NCBI RefSeq assembly: GCF_026151205.1
Contig: NC_087076.1
Location: 11,570,902-11,634,901, forward strand
DNA: 64,000 bases
Reading direction: 5' to 3'
From: Bolinopsis microptera
Lineage: Eukaryota > Ctenophora > Tentaculata > Lobata > Bolinopsidae
Shown: positions 51,237-63,492 of the stretch, one piece after another
Position numbering within the stretch: position 1 is the first letter of the stretch
How the letters are laid out: every line of letters begins with the position of its first letter
Translations under genes and position numbers: made by a program
Notes under the pieces: model-generated
The model's database searches: none
Told to the model about the DNA's origin: nothing
The model's input: only the letters and a program-made list of their open reading frames with translations

Positions 51237-52187
51237 TAGTCAGTCTTATATCACGTTTTGTATTAATACTGCCGGTGTATGAACCTTCGAGACCTCAAGC
51301 TAGTGGTCAATATGAATGATAATGAACAAAAATGAATATGAATATATCGTATAAATGATAGTGAATACGAAAGTTTTAGTTATTGATGGATTGCACTAAC
51401 CCGGAGGCAGTACACTGCATTAACGCCTTAAAATGTTTAATTACAATCAATTTAAAGATATACACACATACATAAATTATAATAACACTATAGGGAATGA
51501 AATAGTTCTTATCTCTTACATTTAATTTAGAACATAATACAGAGTCTGAAAGAATGTCACAGATACTTATCAGGAAAATGGCAGTGAAATTGTTGGATGG
51601 CGTGTAGCATTGTAAAATACCTCGAAGATAGTCTAATTTCGTTCTGCATAAAAGTTTTGTGTTCGTTGGCTGACTCCCGCAACTTAGTCACCCTTTTATC
51701 AACACTTCCTAAACCTGGGCACGTAGCGACTGTGGAGTGGGGTATTCTGTTTACAAAGATATGTCAGGGGGAGACGTGAACATCTAAACAGTTTGTAATT
51801 AGTTTAAGCACGATATTAAACACCGAAATCAACTCTCTAGTATCCTCAGATAGACTCTTGTAATATTTTGGCTCGTCGATATCTGCTGTTGATTTTCATC
51901 AGCAATTCGGTGTATTTTTCTTCAAATTTTACACATGAGTAGAACCAATTTGTCCCGCCAAAATTTACCTGAACTGCCGGGGTTTCCGAGTGGATATTGA
52001 TTAAATACAGAATTCTTTAAAAAATGTATTTTCAGAAAGAAAAGTAGGAGCAATATCTCGAAAAAAAAAAGAAAAAGCATAGCCAAAAAGTCTAAAGATG
52101 ATTCCGATTTCTGATCTGGAAAAACCATTGGAAGATCTTATCAACAGGTACACGATAAACACATTTATTGTTAATTATATAATATGA

Positions 52188-52825
52188 CTAGTGTAACCCG
52201 GCCTACGGCGCGGGAATTTCACTGCCGGGCAGTTAAAAAGGAGATAATTACCCGCTGAGTCAAAACCGATTAAGCGAGCAATCTATTCGAGTGCCCATCC
52301 ACGTATCCATAGTATTGCTTAAAAGATGTAATTCTTTAATGAAAATCAATAGAAATTTAACCCTTAACACCATGCACCACACCCAGCCTATCATATTGTG
52401 ACATGCATTACTGTCGTATGTAAGTATGAACTCTCTCTACCGTCCAAACAGACCGTTTTTGAGCACTCCCTCCCCTAATAAAGTTTATAGTATTAAAAGA
52501 CCATGTAATATAGACGCCATGTAATATACACGCACATATGCAGAGAGAGAGCTAGCCATCGTAACTCTTGCCGTTATTCTCAAGCCATTTTATTTTAACA
52601 TATTTTGTGGTACAAAACCATCAACTAATCACATACAGCTACCGGCCGATATTTATAAAATTTGCTTATTGGCTTTCGTCAAGTTTGTCGGCACGATAAC
52701 CGAAAAAAACCAGTCCCGTAAGACTATTAAACCGTTTTTTTTGTATAACCGTTTCGGCAATTACACACAACACACACACAGACACACACACAGACACACA
52801 CACATTTCTGGTGTTATTAAGTTGA
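52188..52825 (-). mobile_element. Non-autonomous Helitron-like element, copy 8
   Basis: Terminal ctag at 52,188. The hairpin has a one-base insertion. It ends gttga at 52,825. Confidence 0.58.
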
Positions 52826-54595
52826 TAATACACTTGCTTATGACCCTACCGTTGTATCGTCTCATTGGCACAATCCAAAATATCAGTCTCTCTAACAACA
52901 TTACATGTGGGATTTCTGTTTTTAGAAACTGTCCCTGGTATCTGATGCTCGGTGTTGTTTCTGAAGTTGGTGAGTTGATGTGGTAGTGAACCTGCCCAAT
53001 GGATTGCTGCTTTATCAGAGTAATGTGAAATATGCATTTCTATGTTTAAATGTATGTGTGGCACTCAAATAAGCTTTGACTTTGATCTAGCTAAGATAAA
53101 ATATTTGATAACAAATTAAGTGCAATGTTAAAATGCATACCGAATGAAAATGAAATGAAAGAAACTAGATGTAGAAGTAATTTATATCATATTGAAATTC
53201 TTGTGTTGAGGCCATATCTAATTAATTATCATAATATGCTAGGTACTGATATCAGCGAGGAATTAACATTGTTATCGAACAACGCTGAAGTGAACGAGAG
53301 CAGAAGGTGAAGAGGTTAGTTGCCTCTGTTGTAGATGAAGAAGAGAAATGTACTTACAGAACGGTGGGCGTGAGAGTTCACCACACTGTTCTATACTCAA
53401 ACTCAAGATCCGATACTAATTAATCATAACAATTTCCTAACAGCCTCTTTTGAACATGCAATTTATAATGTAAGCCACCTATAACATAGATCTCTAGTTC
53501 TTTAAGCTCCTGTAATTCACTTAATTTCAGGAACTGCTAGACGCTCTTGTGACGTTTGTATCAGTGGGACAGTTCTATATCGCTGCACGGTTGTTTTGAT
53601 GTAGTTACTGTTGACAAGACACGCAAACTCAACCTCACCCCAAACCGAGATAGTGAACGTTTCTGTCAAGCATCAGGATATCAACAAGAATATGGTAGTG
53701 ATTTCATTCTATTTAAAGGACTAGTGACCCCTACCTTCTTCATAAGAATATCTTTTTTAGTATGAATGTTTTCATTTGCTTTATTAGCCGGAAACCTTAT
53801 TTCCGGAACGGTTTTTTCATCTTAAAAACTTTAAAATGATTCGTGCCACTATTTTAAAAAACAAAAATACAGTTTTAGGATTATCTGTTAGTTGAAGTTT
53901 GTAAACATTAAAAACGTGCCACAAGGAGTCATCCAGAGTGTTTTGAAGAGTAACGGTACATGTGAACGTGGAGTCAAGGGAGTTAACAGCCGTTCCTCAA
54001 CAAGAGTTGGCAGTGCTCTGAAGAAGTGTGATATGTCCGTGGTGGTCAATACGGTTAACAGGCAACCTATTTTAGGTGAGGTGTGTTATAAATTGTGCAG
54101 CCCGGGGATTTAAATTGATTTTAGTCCTCTCTCCGAGAGTTTTTGAGATTGAATAATACAATAAGAAGTTGACTCATATCTTTAAATAAAAATCTCTGAA
54201 ATTTCTGTGCAATTCTAAGAAGAATACGTGAGTTATTAAAGGTCGCGTAATGGGCAGTTACTTCTGGGCCACTCTGTATAATTGGGTAGCTCTGTGGCTT
54301 GTAGTCAGGGTCAACATTTATAATTAAAATATTCGATTAATTTATGCAGGGAGATAATTATTAATCATCTCTTATACCGGTCTAAATTAAACACAGTCTA
54401 ATTAACACAGACTGTACGCGGTAGGGATGTAAGCCACTTTCCGGAGAAAACAGTAACCCGTTCACTCTCATGACGGGGGCAGGTTCACCTTGTTAAAATA
54501 TCACACCGTTACAGAAACAGGCTGCTAACGGACTGAGATGTACCTTCCTTGGGGGTATCCTGGTAGGTACTCTACCACTTAGGGACTGTTTTGCT

Positions 54596-55367
54596 GGGGG
54601 TATGCAACGTCAATAATGTCAGTATTCCATAAAACCCCAAACTGACATTGCATTAATTGACATTAATTGGATATAATTGACTATTAATTGACATGAATTG
54701 ACATTACTTGACATTATTTGACATATTCGATAAATATCAAATATTCACGTCTATGTAAGTTAGATCGGTCAAAAAAAACAAATGTCCTTAATAATTATGA
54801 GTAAGTTCTTATCTGTTGATCCTTAGTCAAAGACCACCAAAAAAATTTCAGCATCCAACTCTTCCATCTTCGGTCCCCACCGGCCACGCCCCATAATTTA
54901 TTGGGTTCTTATACAGGTAAAATACTTAGAATCGGCCTTTTTTAGTATGAAGGAGTAATGTTAGCTGTTGTAAAATTCGTTTTCCAAAAATAAATGTCCT
55001 GAAGGCATTCTTAATGTGGGGTTTAAGTTCTGATGATGTTTGAGAACCACGCCCTTGATGGCCAAGCCCATGTTAAGAACATGACTTCGGGAAACCGAAT
55101 TAATATTAGTTTTAATTGTTTAATGATCTATTTTTTCACATTTCACATTTCCATATGTGATTTAATATTGAATAATTGATTGAATAAACGGTTCTAAAGT
55201 GCTAAAAATATGGTAGAAAACTACATAATCTCTGTCGAAAAATATCATTTCAATTAATGTCAGTATTCCAAAAATTTTTGCAAAACTGACATACTTGACA
55301 TTAATTGACATTAATTGACAGTAAGTGACATTAATTTGACATTAATTTGACGTTTTGCATTCCCCCC
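54596..55367. mobile_element. MITE with decamer subterminal arrays, copy 8
   Basis: Flanked by gttttgct on both sides. Decamers in the right array have several private changes. Confidence 0.63.
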
Positions 55368-55378
55368 GTTTTGCTAAG

Positions 55379-56303
55379 TAGGAACCGACCGGTCTAAGGT
55401 TTTTGGCTGCCGGACCAGAAAAGACCGGATATTCCGGTTGTTGTCGCATTTTTCCCGGGCCGGAACCGGTAATAAGAAAAGATATTTAAGCTGCCGGAAA
55501 TTGAGATTAATCCTTGAGTGTGGGTTTTATCAATTAATAATATAAAAAGCCATGTGACACAATGAGAAAGTGCTTACAGTCCGACTAACTGGTTCACGCC
55601 CATTTCAAATTCAACCAAACTTCTGCGCTGTGAGCAGCATCACCTTGTTGATAGTTTGTGCGAGCAGTGCAGAGGTCACTGATTGACTGCAGTTTGAGCA
55701 GAGCTGAAACGAGTTGAATAAAAACAAACATTGCAAGAATGCACTGCGCCTTGCCTTAGCGAGACACAAATGTACAAATTGCGTCAGTAGTAAAGCCCAA
55801 GATCCAGCAGCCAGTGCAGCTCGTATAAGTTCGTGCGTCAATATACCGAGGAATAATGTCCAAAGTTTTTTAAGGCATGAGGGCCTTTGTTTTAATCCTT
55901 ACTTGTAAGGGGATTAGCAACGGGTTTGTTTACACCAAATACAGCAGGGGCCCTCCGGTCTGGGCCTCTGCTTAAATGCTCATAAGTAAAGCATAAATGG
56001 TAGCATGTTTTTGACTCTAACCCACTCAAAAATCTCAACATCAACGGGTCCTATGAACATTCGCTGACAGATACAGCGACCGTGGAGGCGTGTAATTTAC
56101 CGGTCACTGAGAGCAATGGACTGGATGCCCCTTAGTAAGAATTTTTGACGAAATATTATACATTTTAGAACACTTAAAAAAGAAATGTCTGTTGAATATC
56201 CGCCAAATTTTTTGCAACCGGACCGAAACCGGAAACGGAACCGAGATTAAGGCCGAATATTCCGGCTGGAACCGGATTCAGCGGATAACCGGTCAGTTTC
56301 CTA
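55379..56303. mobile_element. hAT-like non-autonomous element, copy 8
   Basis: Right flank is a clean tgctagag; the left flank has lost one base. Confidence 0.63.
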
Positions 56304-56961
56304 TGCTAGAGGAGCGTTTATTTCAACTATGGTCCATGAGATATTTTCTTCCTTCTGGCTTTAAATATATTTACTTGTTTACTTAAACACTACTATGTGT
56401 TATTTTATCGCGATGTTTTCCATTTATTCACAACTAGAATAATCCCCGTTTTGAACCATGAATATCCGCTAACAGGGCTCCAGGTACACCTAATACATCT
56501 GAAGACAAGGTACAAACAGTATGAGTGTACTGAGGGTACCCTGCTAAACGCAAGTTAGCCGCCAGAGTCCCTGCTCATTACCCTGAAAAAAACAAGGTGA
56601 GGGTACCCTGTCTTGATGATGCTATAGTCATTTTAGTAGATAAATTAAGGATTAATCTGTGTGATAAAGGTACACATTCTCTACTGGTAGCTACTCACAA
56701 GAATATTTGGTTAGAAGTTGTAAACATACTGTAACAGTGTAAATCATTGTAAATGTAACAGTGTAAAATGTAACAGTGTAAAACATTGCAAATGTAACAG
56801 TGTAATGTAACAGTGTTACAACTCTCAGACAGTGCGGTTGAGTACATTGAACTGCCATGTAACCATGGAGACACCCTGCTACCAACTAAAGAGGGGTGGT
56901 GTGGTGGAGGATGTGGAGGTGGTCAGGGTTACTAACTGGGTGTATGTCTCACTTGATGACG

Positions 56962-58376
56962 GTCAGTAGTCATGGTACTTCAGTCAGTAGTCCGGTATTT
57001 TTAGTCAGTAGCATGTAGTCAGTCAGTAGTCTGTAGTTTCAGTCAGTATTCTGTAGTTCAGTCCAGTAGTCTGTAGTTCAGTCCAGTAGTCGGTAGTTAG
57101 TCAGTAGTCTGTAACTTCAGTCAGTAGTCTGTACTTCAGTCAGTAGTCTTTAGATTCAGTCAGTAGTCTGTAGTTCAGCTCAGTAGTCTGTACTTCAGTC
57201 AGTAGTCTGTACGTCAGTCAGTAGTCTGCAGTTCAGTCATAGTCTGTATTCAGTCATAGTCTGTACTCAGTCTGTAGTCTGTACTACTTCAGTTCGAGTA
57301 GTCTGTACTTCAGTCAGTAGTCTGTAGTTCAGTAGTAGTCTGTAAGTTCATACAGTAGTCTGTACTCCAGGCAGTAGTCTGGTACTTCAGTCAGTAGTCG
57401 TAGTTTCAGTTCAGTAGTCTGTAGTTCAGTCAGTAGTCTGTACTTCAGGTCAGGTAGTCTGTACTTCAGTCAGTATCTGTAGTCAGTCAGTAGTCCTGTA
57501 GTTCAGTCAGTAGTTCTGTAGTTAAGTCAGTAGTCCTGTGTTCATCAGTAGACTGTACATCAGTCAGTTGTCGGTACTTCAGTCAGTAGTCGTACTTCAG
57601 TCATAGTCTGTACTTCCAGTCATTAGTCTGTAGTTCAGTCAGTAGGCGTACTCAGTCGTAGTCTGTACTTCAGTCAGTAGTCCTGTACTTCAGTCAGTAG
57701 TCTGTAGTTCAGTCAGTATCTGTACTTCAGTCAGTAGTCCCCTGTAGTTTTAAGTCAGTAGCATGTAGTTCAGTCAGTAGTCTGTAGTTCATCAGTATCT
57801 GTAGTTCAGTCAGTAGACTGTAGTTCATCCGTAGTCTGTAGTTTCAGAGCAGTAGTCTGTACTTCAGTCAGTAGTCCTGTAACTTCAGTCAGTAGTCTGA
57901 CTTCAGTCCGTAGTCTGTAACTTCATCAGTAGTCTGTACTTCAGTCAGTAGTCTGAGGTTCAGTCCGTCGCTGTACATCATCAGTAGTCTGTAGTTGTAG
58001 TCAGTACATGTAGTTCAGTCAGATAGTCTTAGTTCATGTCAGTAGTCTGTAGTTCCGTCAGTAGTCTGTATTCAGGGTCAGTAGTCTGTAGTTCATCAGT
58101 ATCTGAACTGTCAGTCAAGTAGTCTGTACTTCAGTCAGTATCTGTACTTCAGTCATAGTCTGTAGTTCATCATAGTTCTGTAGTTCAGGTCCAGTAGTCG
58201 TACTTCAGTCAGTAGTCGTACTTCAGTCCAGTAGTCTGTAGTTCAGTCAGTAGTCTGTACTTCAGTCTAGTCTGTACTTCAGTATGTAGTCAGTAGTTAG
58301 TCAGTAGTCAGTAGTTAGTCAGTAGTCTGTAGTTTATCAGTAGTCTGTAGTATCAGTCAGTAGTCTGTACTTCATC
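56962..58376. repeat. 19-bp minisatellite, copy 9
   Basis: About 1.42 kb. Marker variant units lie near 56,998, 57,750 and 57,995. Confidence 0.96.
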
Positions 58377-59347
58377 TAGTCAGTCCATTATATTCACTGT
58401 GTATTAATACTGCCGGTGTATTGAACCTCGAGACCTCATGCTATGGTCAAGATGAATGATATGAACAAAAAAGATATGATTAATCGTATAAATGATAGGG
58501 AATACGAAAGTTTAAGTTATTGATGGATTGCACTACCCCGGAGGCAGTAACTCTGCATTACAGGCCTTAAATGTTTAATTACAATCAATTTAAAGATATA
58601 CACACATACATAAATATAATAACACTATTAGGTAATGAAAATAGTTCTTATCTCATACATTAATTTAGAACAGTAATACAGAGTCTGAAAGAAGTCGGAC
58701 AGATATCTATACCAGGAAAAATTGACAGTGAAATTGTTGGATGGCGTGTAGCATTGGTTAAAATACCTCGAAGATCGTCATATATCGATCTGCGATAAAA
58801 GTTTTTTGTGTTTCAGTTGCTGTACTTCCCGCAACCTTTAATCACACCTTTTAATCACACTTCCTAAACCTGGGCACGTAGCGACTGTGGAGTGTGGGTG
58901 TATGTCTGATTACCAAATATGTCACGTGCACATCTAAACAGTTTGTAATTAGTTTAAGCGACGATATTAAACACGAAATCAACGTCCGAGTATCCCAGAT
59001 AAACTCTTTTGTAATTTTGGCTCGCGATATCTGGCTGTTGATTTTTGTCATTCAGCATCGGTGAGGTTTTTCTTCAATTTACAACATGAGTAGAACCAAT
59101 TTGTCCCGCGCCAAAATTGTACCTGAACTGGCCGTGGTTTCTGAGTGTGGGATATTGATGTTAAATACAGGAATCTTTAAAAAATGATTTCAAAAGAAAA
59201 AGTAGAGCATATATTCTCGAAAATCATATCCAAAAATCTAAAGATGATTCTATTTCTGATCTGGGAAAACCATTGGAAGATCTTACCATACAAGGTAAAC
59301 GATAACACATTTATTGTTAGATTATAAAAATAAAAATAATTTTTTTA

Positions 59348-59986
59348 CTAGTGTAACCCGGCCTAACGGCCGGGATTTCCACTGCCGCAGTAAAAAGGGT
59401 AGGAGTAATTACCTGTACCCGCTGCGTCAAAACCCGGATTAGGCGATGCAATTCTATTCGAGTGCCCCTCCGTATCCAATAGTATGCTTAAAAGAAAGTA
59501 ATTCTTAATGAATAATCAATAGAAATTACCCTTAAAACACCAAATGCACGCACACCACCTATCATATTTGTAACATGCATTTACATTGTCGTATGAAAGT
59601 AATGAACTCTCTCTACAGTCGCAAACAGACCGTTTGAGCACACCCTCCCCTAATAAGTTTTAAAGTATTATATGACCATGTAATATATACGCCATGTAAT
59701 AAATACGCGACATATGCAGAGAGCGAGCTAGCCCCGTAACTCTTGCGTTCTTCTCAAGCCATTTTATTAACATATTTTGTGTACAAAACCATCAAATTAA
59801 ACCACTTACCACCGTCCGATTTTTATAAAATTTGCTATTGGCTTCGTCTGAGTTTTGTCTGCACTATAACCGAAAAAACAGTCCCGACTAATACCTTTTT
59901 TTTGGTATAACCGTTCGGAATTACACACAGACACACACACAGACACACAACACAGACCACACACATTCTGGTGTTATTAAGTTGGA
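59348..59986 (-). mobile_element. Non-autonomous Helitron-like element, copy 9
   Basis: Terminal ctag at 59,348 after a t-rich artefact in the flank. The hairpin carries one inserted base. The right end is near 59,986. Confidence 0.58.
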
Positions 59987-61766
59987 TAATACACTTGCAT
60001 GACCTGACCTTTGACGTCTCATTGGCACAAATCCAAAAAATCACTCTCTAACTACATATTAATTGATAATCTGGTTTTTTAGAAACCTGTCCCCTGGTAT
60101 GCATGCTCGGTGTTGTTTCTGAAGTTGGTGAGGTTGATGTGGTAGTGGAAACAGCCCAATGGATTGACTGCTTATCAGAGTAATGTGAATATGCATTTCT
60201 ATGTTAAATTGTATGTGTGGCACCCAAATAAGCTTTGAATGATCTAGCTAAGATAAAATATTTTGATACAAATTAAGTGCAATGTTTAAATGCATACCGA
60301 ATGAAAAATGAAATGAAGAAACTAGATGTAGGAAGTAAATTGTATATCAAATAGAATTCTTTGTTGAGCCCTATCTAATTATTATCATAATATGCTAGGT
60401 ACGGATATCAGCGAGGAATTTTACAGTGTTATCGAGAACAACGCTGAAGGTGACGAGGAAGCAGAAGGTGAAGAGTTAGTTCCTCTGTGTAGATTTGAAG
60501 AAGAGAAATGTACTTACAGAACGGGTGGGCGGTGAGAGTTTCACCGACACTGTTCTATACTCAAAACTCAGAGAGTTCGATACTAAATTAATCATAACAA
60601 TTTCCTAACAGCCTTCTTTTGAACATCAATTTTATAGTGTAAGCCACATATAACATAAGTAGCCTCTATTCTTTAAAGCGCCAGTAAGTGTCCACTTAAT
60701 TCAGGAACTAACCTCTGTACGTTTTTTGATGTATCAGTGGGACAAGTTCTTATCCTGCTCGGTTGTTGATGTAGTTACTGTTGGACAAGACAACGCAAAC
60801 TCAACCCTCACCACCAAACCGAGATAGTGAACGTTTCTGTCAAGCAAACAGGATATCAGACAAGGAATATGGTAGGTGATTCCTCGATTTAAAGAAAGAT
60901 CTAGTACCACACCTTAGCCTTCTTCATAGAATATCGTTTTTAGTATGAAATGTTTCAATGTTCTTATTAGCCGAACTTATTGGTCCGGTAGGTTTTCATC
61001 TGTAAAAATACTTTAAATGATTGGCCACTATTTAAACAAAAATACCGTTTTAGGATTATCTGATAGTTGAAGTTGTAACATTAAAAACAGGTGCTACCAG
61101 TAGTCATCCACGAAGTGGTTTAAAAATAGAAGAGTACGGGGTACATGGTGAACGTGGGAGTCCAAGGAGTAACAGCCTTTCCTCACAAGAGTGCATGCAG
61201 GCTCCTGAAGAAGTGGTGATATTTCCGGGTGGTGGTCAATACGTTAACGATGGCAACCTATGTTAGGGTGAGGTTGTTATAAATTGTGCAGCCCCGGGGG
61301 ATTATTAATTGGTTTTAGTTTCTCTCTCCAGAGTTGAGATTGAATAATACAATAATTATTTGACTCATATCTAAAAATCTCTGAAATTTTCTGTGCAATT
61401 CTAAGAAGAATTACGTGAGTTATTAAAGGTTCCGATGGCAGTTACTTCTGGCCACCTGTAATAATTGGGGAGCTCTGGCAGTGTAGTCAGGGTCAAACAT
61501 TTATAATTAAAATATTTAATTTTAGCATGGAGATGAAATTATTTAATCATCCTTATAACTGTCCTAATTAATCACAGTCTAATTAACACAGGACTGTACG
61601 CTAGGGATGAAAGCACTTTCGGAGAAAACAGTAACCACGTTCTCTTCTCTCTGACGCAGGTCACCTTGTTAAGATCACCGTTAAGAAACAGGCTTGCTAA
61701 CGACTGAGATGTACCTTCCTTGGGGGTATCCTGGTAGGTAATCTTCCACTTAGGGACTGTTTTGCT

Positions 61767-62553
61767 GGGGTGATGCAAACGTCCCATTATTGCAGTATTC
61801 CATAAAAACCCCCAAAACTGACATTGACATTAATTGTACATTAATTGACATCTAATGACATGAATTGACATTAAATTGACACTAATTGACACTAATTGAC
61901 ATTATTTCGATAAATATTCAAGATATTCACGTCTATGTAAGTTAGATCGTTCAAAAAAAACAAAATGTCTTAAATAATTATGAGTATGTTCTATCTTATG
62001 ATCCTTAGGTCAAAGACCACCAAAAAAATTTCAGCTTCCAACTCTTCCATCTTCGGTCCCCCCGCACCGGCCCACGCCCATATTTTATTGGTTTCTTATA
62101 CAGGTAAAATATCTAGAAATCGGCTTTTTTAGTATGAAAGGAGTAATGTTAGCTGTTTAAAATTCTTATTCAAAAAAATAAATGTCATGAGGCATTTCGT
62201 TTATGTGGGTTTTAAGATCTGATGATGTTGAGACCACCACGACGCCTTGGATGGCCAAGCCCCATTTAAAAATATTAAAATTTCGGGACACCGATTATTT
62301 TATTTTATTTGTTTAATGATCCTGATTTTTTCACATTTCACATTTCCATATTTTGATAGTAGTGAATAAATTGATGATATAAACGTTCTAAAGTGCTAAA
62401 AATATGGTAGAAACTACATAATCTCATGTCGAAAAATATCATTCAATTAAATGTCATATTCCAAAATTTTGCAAACTGACATAATTGACATTAATTGACA
62501 TTAATTGACATTAATTGACATTAATTGGACATTAATTGACGTGCATTCCCCCC
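61767..62553. mobile_element. MITE with decamer subterminal arrays, copy 9
   Basis: Left flank gttttgct, right flank gttttggct. The right decamer array is regular, near 62,477-62,541. Confidence 0.63.
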
Positions 62554-62566
62554 GTTTTGGCTAGAG

Positions 62567-63492
62567 GTATGACCGACCGGTCCTAAGGTTTTGGCTGCCG
62601 GACCAGAAAAGACCGGATTATTCCGGTTTGTTCGCATTTTTCCGGCGGAACCGGGTAGATAAGAAGAAGATTATTTAAGGCTCCGGAAAATTGAGATTGA
62701 TCCTTGTTGTGGGTTTTATCGAATTATAGATATTAAAAGCCATGTGGACACAATGCGAAAGTGCTTACAGTCCGACTAACTGTGTTCACGCCTATGTCAC
62801 ATTTCAACAACCAAACTTCTGCGCTGTGGAGCAGCAGTCACTTGTGATATGTTGTCGAGCAGTGCAGAGGTCACTGATTGATCTGCTGTATGAGCAGAGC
62901 CTAGAAACGAGTTGGAATAAAATCAAAACATTGCAAGAATTCACGTGCGCTTGCCTAGCACAAATGTACAAATTGCCTTCAGTAGAAAAGCCAGATCCAG
63001 CAAGCAGGCAGCTCTTATAAGTTCGTGGGCGTAATATAACCGAGGATAATGTCCAAAGTGTTTTAATGGCATGATTGGCCTTTGTTTTTAATCCTTGACA
63101 TGTAGGGATTAGCACACGGGTTTGTTTTACCACAATAAAGCAGGACCCTCTTGCTCTGCTTGAAATGCTCCATAAGTAAAGCAATAAATGGGAGCTGTTT
63201 TGAGACTCACCACTCAAAGAAAATCTCACGCCGATCAACGGGGTCTTGAACATTCGCTGACAGATAACAGGCGACCGTGAGGCGTGGAATTTACCGTCAC
63301 GAGAGCAATGGACTGGATGCCCCTTGTAAGAATTTTTGACAAAATATTATACATTTTAGGAAACTTAAAAAAGAATGTCCTGTTGAATATCCGGACCCCA
63401 AATTTTTTGAAACCGGACCGAAACGAACCGGAACCGGAATTTAAAGCCGATATCCGGCTGGAACCGATTCAGCCGATATCCGGTCATTCCTA
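62567..63492. mobile_element. hAT-like non-autonomous element, copy 9
   Basis: Right flank is a clean tgctagag. The left end is disturbed by one-base changes. Confidence 0.62.

Larger units (their letters stand above)
52036..56961 (+). pseudogene. RRP5/PDCD11-like partial gene, copy 8 (E1-E8)
   Basis: Exons: E1 52036-52147, E2 52925-53019, E3 53243-53314, E4 53531-53694, E5 53916-54075, E6 54411-54562, E7 56476-56596, E8 56829-56961. E1 contains an a-rich insertion near 52,060 that is absent from the other copies. The rest follows the consensus closely. Confidence 0.8.

Noticed and set aside
62804-63253. 149-codon minus-strand open frame within the hAT-like element as a transposase
   Set aside because: The same region in the other eight copies is broken by stops in this frame, no hAT transposase or dimerisation motif is visible, and the length arises from private indels.
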